Of a DNA stretch of 64,000 nt, positions 34,956 through 43,105 are shown one piece after another; position 1 is the stretch's first letter; every line of letters begins with the position of its first letter. Location: contig NZ_JACKZC010000008.1 of NCBI RefSeq assembly GCF_014212495.1, positions 227,489 through 291,488 on the forward strand, given 5' to 3'. Origin of the DNA: Pontibacter sp. Tf4. GTDB lineage: Bacteria > Bacteroidota > Bacteroidia > Cytophagales > Hymenobacteraceae. Both the position numbers and the translations under genes were made by a program. The notes under the pieces are model-generated. The model was not told where the DNA came from and made no database searches. It was given only the letters and a program-made list of their open reading frames with translations.

Positions 34956-35741
34956 ATGCAACAACGCCACCTGCGGCATGTTTTCCCGAAAGCCAGCCAG
35001 TACGACCCCGAGTGGGTGCGCAAGCACTCCATGGGCGAGAACGTCCTTTTTAACCTCGAAAGCCTTACCAAATCGCTGGACCTGAAACCCGGCATGCGCG
35101 TACTCGACCTGGGCTGCGGCAAAGCAATCAGTTCTATTTTCCTGGCAAAAGAGTTTGGCGTAACTGTATGGGCGGTGGATGAGGCCATCTCGGCCAGCGA
35201 CAACTATGAGCGCATCCTGGAAGAAGGATGTGAGGACATGGTTATCCCCATTGAAGCCGACGCCCGATCGCTGCCTTTTGCCGAAGAGTATTTTGATGCC
35301 GTGATTGTGGTGGACTCTTATACGTACTTTGGCACCGACGAGAAGTACCTGCCCTATATTGCCCGCTTCATTAAACCCGACGGCCACATTGCTATAGTTG
35401 ACGTGTGCTTTACCAAAGAAATAGAATCTCTGGACGAAGTGCCCAAGTTCCTGCGCCGCGATTATAAGAACTACTGGTACTTTATACACAGCATAGCCTG
35501 GTGGCGAAAACTATGGGAGAAAACCGGATTAGTACAAATTGAAGCTGCCGAAGAACTTTCCGAAGCCGGGGTAGTACGCGAGCATTATATCAAAGATTTT
35601 GAGAACGATAAAAAGCCCGACGCCTTTGCCAAAGCCTTAAAGCATGATGATCAACAGTTTATATCTTTCTTTAAGCTGATTGGGCGGCGCACCCGCAAAA
35701 CGGCTTACCTGCAGAGCTACAAATCCACATCTAAAAAGTAA
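34956..35741 (+). CDS. SAM-dependent class I methyltransferase
   Basis: The 261-residue protein has motif I VLDLGCGKAISS, an acidic motif II (WAVDEA) and a motif IV-like DAVIVVDSYTYFG. I place the start at ATG 34956 (MQQRHLRHVFPKASQY); the frame is open to 34839 but those codons overlap the preceding gene. An exact AACTATAGTT palindrome (34946-34955) directly abuts this ATG. The substrate is not known; a small molecule is likelier than a nucleic acid from its size and fold. Confidence 0.85.
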   Translation: MQQRHLRHVFPKASQYDPEWVRKHSMGENVLFNLESLTKSLDLKPGMRVLDLGCGKAISSIFLAKEFGVTVWAVDEAISASDNYERILEEGCEDMVIPIEADARSLPFAEEYFDAVIVVDSYTYFGTDEKYLPYIARFIKPDGHIAIVDVCFTKEIESLDEVPKFLRRDYKNYWYFIHSIAWWRKLWEKTGLVQIEAAEELSEAGVVREHYIKDFENDKKPDAFAKALKHDDQQFISFFKLIGRRTRKTAYLQSYKSTSKK

Positions 35742-35843
35742 CGGTAGCGTACAATATTTATTTTTATATGCGTTAGATGTTTTAATTTTACTGCACCGGC
35801 AGTGCAATTTTGCCGGCCGCACATTTTTAACTTTTAACCTTTT

Positions 35844-36338
35844 ATGAAAACGTTTTACCGAATTTCATTCGCACTGGCGCTGATCTTGTCAGTGGCTTTT
35901 AGTGCAAACGCCCAGAGTGGCTACAAAACTGGTATAGGCTTCAGGGGCGGTATTGCTTCGGGCTTAACTGTAAAGCATTTTATTAAGAGCGATGCTGCCA
36001 TTGAGGGTATCCTGAGCACCAGCTTCCGGCACCGCGGTACTGTTATTACAGTGCTGTACGAGAAACATGCGCAGGCTTTTAATGCGCGCGGGCTGCAGTG
36101 GTACTATGGTTTGGGTGGGCACGTTGGCTTCCATGAAGGCCACTACTACTACGACCGCGGCCATAAACATTACCACGACGACCATGTGGTAGCGTTAGGT
36201 GTTGACGGCGTACTGGGTCTGGAATACTACATCCGTGATATTCCTTTCACGATCGGTGCTGACATTAAGCCTTACATCAACATACCAAGCGGCGGCGGCT
36301 TCTGGGACTCTGCCCTGCACGTGCGCTACGTATTTTAA
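35844..36338 (+). CDS. Small outer-membrane beta-barrel protein
   Basis: The 164-residue exported protein (signal peptide to NAQ, about residue 23) has alternating strands (GYKTGIGFRGGIASGLTVKHF, AAIEGILSTSF, VALGVDGVLGLEYYI) and ends in a terminal Phe (YVF), as in small barrels. A His-rich loop (HEGHYYYDRGHKHYHDDH, near residue 93-112) may bind a metal. No operon partner. A GC-rich hairpin (CCGGCAGTGCAATTTTGCCGG) lies upstream. Confidence 0.75.
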   Translation: MKTFYRISFALALILSVAFSANAQSGYKTGIGFRGGIASGLTVKHFIKSDAAIEGILSTSFRHRGTVITVLYEKHAQAFNARGLQWYYGLGGHVGFHEGHYYYDRGHKHYHDDHVVALGVDGVLGLEYYIRDIPFTIGADIKPYINIPSGGGFWDSALHVRYVF

Positions 36339-36363
36339 CAGATTTGAAAGCAACATAAAAAAT

Positions 36364-36394
36364 GGCCCTGCTATAGTTTAGCAGGGCCGTTTTG
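36364..36394 (+). terminator. Intrinsic terminator with a CTATAGTT-type loop
   Basis: GGCCCTGCT / AGCAGGGCC with loop ATAGTTT, followed by TTTTGTTT. The loop and its flanks spell CTATAGTT. Confidence 0.85.
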
Positions 36395-36529
36395 TTTACA
36401 GCAACTATAGTCTGTCTTGTTTATTCTGATTCTAAATTTGGCCAAAACACGATTTTTATACAAACAAGGCCTCCGGAAGGCAAGTATAATGTAACCATAC
36501 ACAAGCGTTAACCTAAACAACATACTACT

Positions 36530-36766
36530 ATGGAAGCAACATGTAACCACTGCGCCCACTGGGAGCAGGACCCAAACAAAGTACAGGTACCAAGTAACAA
36601 TTTTGGTGTTTGCGACGAGCTGACAGGCCAGCATGCCATGGATCCCTCGTACGTGCTGCCGCTGGTACACGAAGCATCTGCCGACCTGAAACCAAATAAA
36701 TTTGAAATGATAACCGGCGCCGAGTTTGGCTGCAACCACTTTAGTGAGCGCAGGAGATGGGTATAA
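36530..36766 (+). CDS. Small Cys-containing protein, probable zinc knuckle
   Basis: This is a 78-residue soluble protein. Cys5, Cys8, Cys28 and Cys68 are spaced like a four-Cys zinc site (CNHC...VC...GCNHF). The end is basic (SERRRWV). No family recognised. Its stop is immediately followed by an AACTATAGTT palindrome (36766-36775, overlapping the stop by one base) and then a terminator, which supports it being a real transcription unit. Confidence 0.65.
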   Translation: MEATCNHCAHWEQDPNKVQVPSNNFGVCDELTGQHAMDPSYVLPLVHEASADLKPNKFEMITGAEFGCNHFSERRRWV

Positions 36767-36788
36767 ACTATAGTTTAAACTATAAAGC

Positions 36789-36820
36789 AAAGGCCCGGCT
36801 ATAGTTGTAGCCGGGCCTTT
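36789..36820 (+). terminator. Intrinsic terminator with a CTATAGTT-type loop
   Basis: AAAGGCCCGGCT / AGCCGGGCCTTT (12-bp stem) with the loop ATAGTTGT. Confidence 0.85.
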
Positions 36821-36910
36821 GATTTATTATATATACTGCCGGAGCTCCACTCGCTGCGAAGTCATCCTAAATCATCCAACAATCAACAACCAGCAATCAA
36901 CAATCAACAA

Positions 36911-37852
36911 TTAAAAAGCAATATGCAGCAAGGCATCGCCCTGGTTAACCACCGGCATGTTGTTTAAACCGATGACGTAACCGGTAGCCGGAGCGTTCAG
37001 GCGTACTTCCATCTCGCCGTAAGGATCGGTGATGCTGCCTACAAGCTGGCCTTTTTTTACATACTCTCCTGCCTGTATGGTAGTGCGCCATAACCCTGCA
37101 TTTTTAGCGCGCAGCCAGATGTCTTTCTGGCAAACTATAGTTGGCTCCTTTGCCTCGGCGCAGTTGGCTGTCATGCCCAGGTGGTGCAATACGCGGCAGG
37201 TGCCTTCCATGCCTGTTTTAATGCCTTTTTCGTCGAAGCGGAGGCTCTCGCCGGTTTCGTATACCAATATGGATTTGCCCAGTTTGCCGGCCTCTTTGCG
37301 CAGCGAGCCCTGCCGGTAAGGCGCATTCAGCACAAACGGGGCTGCGAAAGCCTTGGCTAACTCTTCGTTTTTGTGGTCGCTTAGTACACAGCGTATCTGC
37401 GGATAGTTTTCGCGGCTGCTGCCACCGGTATGGAAGTCCAGGCCATAGTCTACGTACGGCATCACCTCCTTCATAAACCGGTAAGCTACCCGGCTGGCCA
37501 GCGAGCCTTCCCTGTTCCCCGGGAAACTACGGTTCACATCCTTGCCATCCGGCACCTCTCTGCTAAAGTTCAAGAAACCATAGATGTTCAGGATAGGCAC
37601 GGCTATAATGGTACCTTTCAGCGGGTAAAGCATCTTTTTGGAAAGCATCCTCCGGATGATCTCGGTACCGTTCACTTCGTCGCCGTGCATGCCGGCCATC
37701 AGCAGTACCACCGGCCCGTCGTGCACCGAACGGAAAACATACACCGGAATTTCGATGACCGTGCCGCTGGGCAGTTTGCTGATCACCAGTTTGGTCAGTA
37801 CTTTTTCACCACGGTCTATGCTTCGACCGTTGATAACTATCGTTTCGGGCAT
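36911..37852 (-). CDS. Succinylglutamate desuccinylase/aspartoacylase family protein
   Basis: This is a 313-residue zinc carboxypeptidase-like deacylase. The zinc ligands are in AGMHGDEVNGTEI (near residue 55) and the downstream DFHTGG (near 140). The C-terminal domain ends in a GDALLHIAF strand. It is translated after rimK with a one-base gap (rimK stop at 37854), so it is the last gene of a three-gene operon with a retropepsin-like protease and RimK. A role in removing glutamyl or other acyl tags, rather than in arginine catabolism, is inferred from this context. Confidence 0.88.
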   Translation of the reverse strand: MPETIVINGRSIDRGEKVLTKLVISKLPSGTVIEIPVYVFRSVHDGPVVLLMAGMHGDEVNGTEIIRRMLSKKMLYPLKGTIIAVPILNIYGFLNFSREVPDGKDVNRSFPGNREGSLASRVAYRFMKEVMPYVDYGLDFHTGGSSRENYPQIRCVLSDHKNEELAKAFAAPFVLNAPYRQGSLRKEAGKLGKSILVYETGESLRFDEKGIKTGMEGTCRVLHHLGMTANCAEAKEPTIVCQKDIWLRAKNAGLWRTTIQAGEYVKKGQLVGSITDPYGEMEVRLNAPATGYVIGLNNMPVVNQGDALLHIAF

Positions 37853-37853
37853 G

Positions 37854-38756
37854 CTATTCGTTTACTTTCTTCTTGGGCTTCTTTTTAGCAAGGCCTTCCA
37901 CGTACTCTATTATTTTGCCGGCTATATCTTTCTGGGTAGCTCTTTCAATACCTTCCAGCCCCGGCGATGAGTTTACTTCCAAAATAAGTGGCCCGCGCTT
38001 GGATTGCAGCATATCCACACCGGCAATACCTAAACCCAATGATTTGGCAGCCAGTAGGGCAGCGGCTTTTTCCTGGCGCGTTAACCGGATGAGCGAGGCT
38101 TTGCCACCACGGTGCAGGTTAGAGCGGAACTCGCCCTCTTTGCCCTGTCGCTTCATGGCGCCTACCACTTCGCCGTTTACTACAAAAGCCCGTATATCGG
38201 CGCCACCCGCTTCCGAAATAAATTCCTGCACAATAATGCGCGCCTTCAGGTTATGAAAAGCTTCTATTACCGATTCAGCTGCTTTCTTGGTCTCTGCCAG
38301 CACTACGCCCAGGCCCTGGGTGCCCTCCAGCAGTTTAATTACAAGCGGTGCACCACCTACCTCTTTTACCAGCCCCGATGTTTCTTTTGAATAGTTGGTG
38401 AAAGCTGTTTTGGGCAAACCAAGTCCGGCGCGACCCAGAATCTGCAGGCTACGTAGTTTATCGCGGGAGCGAACTATAGCCTGCGAATCTACCGCACTTT
38501 TCACTTTCATCATCTCGAACTGGCGCACCACAGCCGTACCATAAAACGTAACCGACGCACCGATGCGCGGAATAATGGCATCTATCCCGGTCAGGCGCTC
38601 GCCTTTGTAAAGTATGTGCGGGTCGCCCTGCTCAATAATAAGGTCGCAGCGCAGGTGGTCGAGCACTATGGCCTGGTGCCCCCGCTGCTCAATGGCCTCT
38701 ACCAACCGACGGGTGGAGTACAATTTAGGGTTGCGGGATAGTACGGCTATTTTCAT
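37854..38756 (-). CDS. rimK: RimK-type ATP-grasp alpha-L-glutamate ligase
   Basis: The 300-residue ATP-grasp ligase starts [18 protein letters not shown], with the ATP-grasp core motifs ([47 protein letters not shown]). RimK adds glutamates to the C-terminus of S6; close relatives modify other peptides or cofactors. The ATG overlaps the upstream gene's stop by four bases (ATGA). The end is Lys-rich ([10 protein letters not shown]). Confidence 0.92.
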   Translation of the reverse strand: MKIAVLSRNPKLYSTRRLVEAIEQRGHQAIVLDHLRCDLIIEQGDPHILYKGERLTGIDAIIPRIGASVTFYGTAVVRQFEMMKVKSAVDSQAIVRSRDKLRSLQILGRAGLGLPKTAFTNYSKETSGLVKEVGGAPLVIKLLEGTQGLGVVLAETKKAAESVIEAFHNLKARIIVQEFISEAGGADIRAFVVNGEVVGAMKRQGKEGEFRSNLHRGGKASLIRLTRQEKAAALLAAKSLGLGIAGVDMLQSKRGPLILEVNSSPGLEGIERATQKDIAGKIIEYVEGLAKKKPKKKVNE

Positions 38757-39247
38757 AAGTTAGAATGTTTCTGCTGTTGTTTTATTTTGTACTTCTGTGC
38801 GACGTTTTTACGGGAAACATCCACTATAAACCTGCCTTTTAAAAGCTTGCGCCCGATGAGCACCGGGTATTTCATGTCGCTGCGGTCCGAGAGCGAGAAC
38901 TCTGCTTCTATCTCTTCATCAAAAAGTTTGATGGTTGTACGGATAACATAACGCTCCTGCACCTCGCCAAACGAACTTTTTATTTCGCGCAGGTCGTACT
39001 CGGCAAAGCGTAATTTTTTATGGTTGTACTGCGGGTGCGACGGATCGAGCAGGTCCACACAGATCACGGTTCTGCCATCTTTGCCGGTCTCCTCGTGTAT
39101 ATCGGAGCAATGGATGGCCGAGGTATAAGCACCCGTATCTATTTTGGCTTCGATCTCCTCTATGTCCAGCTCCGGCAAAGCTACCATTTCGCGGCGACCT
39201 ATAACACGTTTCTCTGGCCTGGGGGCAAGTTTATTTTCCTTTTTCAT
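38753..39247 (-). CDS. RimK-associated retropepsin-like ATP-dependent zinc protease family protein
   Basis: The 164-residue protein has a single retropepsin-like motif, [13 protein letters not shown], and a [20 protein letters not shown] tail; this is the family Pfam names putative ATP-dependant zinc protease, common next to rimK. The start at 39247 ([14 protein letters not shown]) is preferred over 39328. It is the first gene of the operon and overlaps rimK by four bases. Whether it is a protease is unproven. Confidence 0.88.
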   Translation of the reverse strand: MKKENKLAPRPEKRVIGRREMVALPELDIEEIEAKIDTGAYTSAIHCSDIHEETGKDGRTVICVDLLDPSHPQYNHKKLRFAEYDLREIKSSFGEVQERYVIRTTIKLFDEEIEAEFSLSDRSDMKYPVLIGRKLLKGRFIVDVSRKNVAQKYKIKQQQKHSNL

Positions 39248-39382
39248 CAAAGCGAAAATAGGTTTTTTAATTATGAATTCTGAATTAAGAATCAGGAACG
39301 GAAGTAGAAGGCTATACTTATATACCAACGTAAGGGTTAAAGAAAGCTGCCCGTAGTGCCCTACTCCTGCCCGGTTTGCCCG

Positions 39383-40192
39383 CTAATGTTGGTTACGGAT
39401 ACGCTTCCTGTGCAATAGTTCGGCTACATCCTGTATCAGGTTGGAGTGGCCGGTTTTAAGGATGATGAGCTCGCCTTTTTCCAGCGCATCCATGAACACA
39501 CTTACCCGTCTTGGCGAAATGATCTCGTCATACTCCCCCAGAAACATAGTAACCGGTATTTTGTGCCCGTTCAGCTGCCGCACGATCTGCCGGATATCGA
39601 AGTTGAGATCACGGAAACCGATCCAGGAGCGATACACGCGCAGGCGCTTGGCGGTGCTGTCCATCTGGTAATGCGCAAACCGGATAAGGCTTTTATGGGC
39701 GAGTTTGTATTTGTTGAGTACCTGCAGAAACTTAAAGAAAGGCTGCGGCTTAACAACAGTGCGCTTAAAGAGTTGCTGCATCCAACCCGGATAAGTGGCA
39801 ATGTTGTACCAGAAACTGGTCTTGATACCGTCCGGCGCGATCAGGTATAGTTCTTCTACCCGCTCCGGCATCTGTTCTATCAGCGTCAGCGCAAATTTAC
39901 CGCCCATGCTAAAGCCCATCACCGAGAACCGCTCGATCCCGTGCTTTTCCAGAAAGTGTCCGATCATCTCTTTCAGGAACTCTTTGGTAAGTGGCATATC
40001 GTCTTTGTGCAGCCGGCTCCCGCCATGGAAAAACAGATCGAAAGCATAGATGGTATAGTCGTGGCCCAGCGCCCTCTCCATGGGGTGATAATACGAACTG
40101 CTCTGCCCGTACCCATGAAACGCCAGCAGCACTTTGCTCCCACTCCCGATCTTGCGGTAATGCAGCTTCGATTTATCCCTGATCAGATACAA
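39383..40192 (-). CDS. Alpha/beta hydrolase
   Basis: The 269-residue alpha/beta-hydrolase-fold protein has an N-terminal HGYGQSSSY oxyanion region, the nucleophile elbow VMGFSMGGK (Ser near residue 96), an acid in MFLGEYDEI and a His in LKTGHSNLI. Substrate unknown. It is monocistronic, with AATTC-type short repeats on both sides. Confidence 0.88.
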   Translation of the reverse strand: MYLIRDKSKLHYRKIGSGSKVLLAFHGYGQSSSYYHPMERALGHDYTIYAFDLFFHGGSRLHKDDMPLTKEFLKEMIGHFLEKHGIERFSVMGFSMGGKFALTLIEQMPERVEELYLIAPDGIKTSFWYNIATYPGWMQQLFKRTVVKPQPFFKFLQVLNKYKLAHKSLIRFAHYQMDSTAKRLRVYRSWIGFRDLNFDIRQIVRQLNGHKIPVTMFLGEYDEIISPRRVSVFMDALEKGELIILKTGHSNLIQDVAELLHRKRIRNQH

Positions 40193-40277
40193 CTTTTAAT
40201 TATGAATTAAGAATTATGAATTACGAATGGATGGTTTGTATACTATAGTTTATTCGTCATGCATACAGTTTTGTTGT

Positions 40278-40613
40278 CTGAACCGGGATTAATATTGATT
40301 CTAAAGGCCAAATTTAATTATAGAATTTGAGCTCTTTCTGCCGCAAGTTTAGCTTCAGCGTAACTTGTGGCTGTTTATGGCAGCAAGTTTTCAACTTGCT
40401 TTGCTTTGGAAAAGCAAGGATAGCTATAGTTTGACCTAAACTACAGCCCCAGCTCTTTCTAACTATAAACTTCCGCTACTTATCCTTTTCTGCTCGCGCA
40501 GAAAGCCAGTTGCAAACTGGCACCAAATTTAACCACAAGTTACGCTGGCGCTAAACTTGCGGTATGAACAGAATCATATCTAATCAGAAGAATCCCTATT
40601 AATCCCGGTTCAG
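40278..40613. repeat. Foldback element with two nested inverted repeats
   Basis: No gene in this 336-bp stretch. The outer arms are a perfect 17-bp inverted repeat (CTGAACCGGGATTAATA at 40278-40294, complement at 40597-40613). Inside, 40341-40370 and 40533-40562 form a second inverted repeat with 28 of 30 matches (CCGCAAGTTTAGC...). No transposase is inside, so it looks like a non-autonomous MITE-like element. A degenerate relative lies at about 8690-8790. Confidence 0.8.
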
Positions 40614-40618
40614 GCGAA

Positions 40619-41161
40619 CTAAAGTCGCGATACGCCGCCTGACACGATAAACTTCATTACGTCGGAGCTTGGCACGTTCAGGTAGGTAACATTGCGGCGC
40701 GGCACCAGAAACAGCTCTCCTGAAAAGTTGTAGGAGTGCGGAAAGTACACAGCCACTTTATCGTCTACACCTATAGTTTCCAGCACATCCTGGGTTACAA
40801 AACCGAGCTTGTGGTTGTCGGAGTCTTCCGCCATTTTTACCATTACCGGCTTGTTGAATTTCTGATTATCGCCTACAAAGGCATCGAACAGGTCGCGGAT
40901 GCTGGAGTATACAATGCCTACCAGCGGCACTTTATGAAAGATGCGCTCGGTAAGAATGATGAACGGTTTTACAAGGAAAGACGAACCAATAAAGCCAACA
41001 AGCGTCAGCAGTACTACCATCAGCAGAATGCCCAGCCCCGGAAAACCAAGGTCGAACATATCGTTAAGCCAGTCTATGATTGCCACCACTATCCAGACGG
41101 TGATGGTAAAGGGTGCTATGATCAGAAGTCCGTTAAGGAAATAGCCAAGTATTCGTTTCAT
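40619..41161 (-). CDS. DUF502 membrane protein
   Basis: The 180-residue protein has two N-terminal membrane segments (YFLNGLLIIAPFTITVWIVVAIIDW and LGILLMVVLLTLVGFIGSSF) and a C-terminal soluble domain (GFVTQDVLETIGVDDKVAVYFPHSYNFSGELFLVP), matching DUF502. Function is not known. It lies downstream of ispH on the same strand, with a terminator between them. Confidence 0.88.
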   Translation of the reverse strand: MKRILGYFLNGLLIIAPFTITVWIVVAIIDWLNDMFDLGFPGLGILLMVVLLTLVGFIGSSFLVKPFIILTERIFHKVPLVGIVYSSIRDLFDAFVGDNQKFNKPVMVKMAEDSDNHKLGFVTQDVLETIGVDDKVAVYFPHSYNFSGELFLVPRRNVTYLNVPSSDVMKFIVSGGVSRL

Positions 41162-41173
41162 GTTTTATAGTTC

Positions 41174-41204
41174 ACAAAAAAGGCTTTGCCGGAAAGCAAA
41201 GCCT
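41174..41204 (-). terminator. Intrinsic terminator of the cmk-ispH unit
   Basis: On the minus strand, AGGCTTTGC/GCAAAGCCT closes a 6-base loop, followed by six T. Confidence 0.85.
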
Positions 41205-41236
41205 AAAAGTAGCAAAAAAGCTTATATTTTATTTTG

Positions 41237-42133
41237 CTATACTTGAGGCGTGGGTGCACTCAGCTTCGCGATATGGTCTGCTACCTGTTGCATCAGCCAC
41301 ATAGGCGTTGATGTTGCCCCACAGATGCCTACGCTGTCAGCGCCGTCAAACCACTCCGGCTCCAGTTCGGTCTCGTTCTCGATGAAGTAGCTGTTGGGGT
41401 TGTGCTGCTTGCATACGCTGTACAGGGCCTTCCCGTTCGAGCTTTTTTTACCGCTTACAAATACCAGTACATCGTGTTCGGTAGAGAACCTGGCCAGTTG
41501 CGGCTCGCGGTTCGATACCTGACGGCAAATGCTGTCGTTGGCATCAAATTCTGGTTGTGTGCTGTCCTGGTTCGCCTGTGCAATGCGCTCTTCTATCAGC
41601 GCTTTAATATGGTAAAAGCCTTTGGTGCTCTTGGTCGTCTGGCTGAAAAGGGTAACCGGGCGGGTAAAATCAATTTTGTCCAGGTCCTCTTCGGTGGTAA
41701 CTATAATCGCTTCGTCGCAGGTCTGGCCGGCCAAACCAATTACTTCCGCGTGGCCAACCTGACCATAGATTACTACCTGGCCTTCATCTTTCTTAATAGA
41801 GTCAAACGCATGCTTTACACGGTTCTGCAGTTTCAGCACCACAGGGCAGCTGGCATCTATCAGTTCCAGGTTGTTCTTCAGCGCGATCTGGTAGGTTTCC
41901 GGTGGCTCGCCGTGCGCACGTATCAGCACTTTGCAGTCGCGGAGGTTACGCAGCTCTTCGCGGTCTATTACGCGCAGGCCCTTCTTGTAAAGGCGCTGCA
42001 CTTCCATGCTATTGTGCACAATGTCGCCGAGGCAGTACAGTTCTTCTACATGCTCCATTTCGTCTTCTGCCATTTGTATGGCAAACTCAACGCCGAAGCA
42101 GTATCCTGAATTTTTATCTATGACAATGTTCAT
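41237..42133 (-). CDS. ispH: 4-hydroxy-3-methylbut-2-enyl diphosphate reductase
   Basis: IspH makes IPP and DMAPP in the last step of the MEP pathway using a 4Fe-4S cluster. Of 298 residues the three cluster Cys lie in SGYCFGVEFAI (Cys12), LIDASCPVV and GICGATSTP. The TxxE-like E in the substrate site and the HSMEV/HGEPP stretches are present. It follows cmk with a 7-base gap, a pairing frequent in Bacteroidota. Confidence 0.96.
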   Translation of the reverse strand: MNIVIDKNSGYCFGVEFAIQMAEDEMEHVEELYCLGDIVHNSMEVQRLYKKGLRVIDREELRNLRDCKVLIRAHGEPPETYQIALKNNLELIDASCPVVLKLQNRVKHAFDSIKKDEGQVVIYGQVGHAEVIGLAGQTCDEAIIVTTEEDLDKIDFTRPVTLFSQTTKSTKGFYHIKALIEERIAQANQDSTQPEFDANDSICRQVSNREPQLARFSTEHDVLVFVSGKKSSNGKALYSVCKQHNPNSYFIENETELEPEWFDGADSVGICGATSTPMWLMQQVADHIAKLSAPTPQV

Positions 42134-42140
42134 GGTTTCT

Positions 42141-42845
42141 TTAGTCTTGCTCTACGGAATACTTTTGTTCAAGCAACTTCGATGCCACCTTGTGCATCAC
42201 AAATTCTACCTGCTCATCTATCGTCATGTGCGAGGTATCCAGCAGATCGGCATCCTCGGCGCGGCGCAACGGGCTTTCGGCTCTGGTAGAGTCAATGTGG
42301 TCGCGCTTCTGCAGGTTCTCTCTTATCTCATCCAGGTTCACGAGCTGGTTCTTCACCAGTAGTTCCTGCTGGCGGCGTCTGGCACGCGTATCCACATCGG
42401 CTGTCATAAATATCTTCACTTCCGCATCCGGAAACACGGCAGTGCCAATATCACGGCCATCCATCACCACGCCACGGCGCCTGCCCATTTTCTGTTGCTG
42501 CGCTACCATGGCACGGCGTACTTCAGGCACCACACTTACTTCGCTTACCTGGTTCGAGATGTACATTTTGCGTATCTCGTCTTCCACGTTCAGACCGTTC
42601 AGGTAGGTTTCGTTGCGCTGCGTTTTTGGATTATAATGGAATGTGATCTCGATGTTGTTTAACGCGTCCTTTATCTCTTTCGGGTTGGTAAGCGACACAT
42701 GATGATCGAGGAAGTAGAGCGTAACCGCCCGGTACATGGCGCCGGTATCAATGTAGGCGTATCCCAGTTCGGCTGCCACCTGCTTGGCCGTAGTGCTCTT
42801 ACCGCACGAAGAATGGCCATCTAAAGCGATCACGATTTTTTTCAT
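42141..42845 (-). CDS. cmk: Cytidylate kinase
   Basis: Cmk phosphorylates CMP and dCMP. The 234-residue protein has the P-loop ALDGHSSCGKSTTAK, a YIDTGAMYRAVT stretch, GRDIGTAVFPDAEVKIFMTA and RARRRQQEL in the lid. Length and motifs are standard. It is the first gene of a two-gene unit with ispH. Confidence 0.95.
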   Translation of the reverse strand: MKKIVIALDGHSSCGKSTTAKQVAAELGYAYIDTGAMYRAVTLYFLDHHVSLTNPKEIKDALNNIEITFHYNPKTQRNETYLNGLNVEDEIRKMYISNQVSEVSVVPEVRRAMVAQQQKMGRRRGVVMDGRDIGTAVFPDAEVKIFMTADVDTRARRRQQELLVKNQLVNLDEIRENLQKRDHIDSTRAESPLRRAEDADLLDTSHMTIDEQVEFVMHKVASKLLEQKYSVEQD

Positions 42846-42863
42846 AAAGGAGGTGCGTATAAT

Positions 42864-43019
42864 TTAATTGGAATCGCAAGGGCAAGGTGCTTTGCCGCGC
42901 TTGCTCATTTTCTGGTATTTAGCCGTTTTTTTCTGCTGTGCGGTTTTCTGGCTGCACCCGGCCAGCGAGCCCGATGCCATAACGCATGCTATTACCAGGT
43001 ATGAAATTATCTTTCTCAA
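42864..43019 (-). CDS. Small lipoprotein, TTG start
   Basis: A 51-residue product starting at the TTG at 43019 (MRKIISYLVIACVMASGSLAGC...) has a clear lipoprotein signal and ends KRGKAPCPCDSN, with Cys residues near the C-terminus. A TAnnTTTG promoter box lies on the minus strand just upstream (43037-43044), giving a leader of about 12 bases, which argues against the upstream ATG at 43070 and for the TTG. Function unknown. Confidence 0.6.
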   Translation of the reverse strand: MRKIISYLVIACVMASGSLAGCSQKTAQQKKTAKYQKMSKRGKAPCPCDSN

Positions 43020-43036
43020 AACGACTGACTTTAATG

Positions 43037-43044
43037 CAAATATA
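43037..43044 (-). promoter_or_regulatory. Probable -7 element of the small lipoprotein gene
   Basis: On the minus strand TATATTTG fits TAnnTTTG. The transcript would start near 43031. Confidence 0.5.
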
Positions 43045-43105
43045 AAGTAATTTACGGGTTCGAGCCCCATCTGCGGGCAATTTATCTAAACTTACACCAA
43101 ACACC

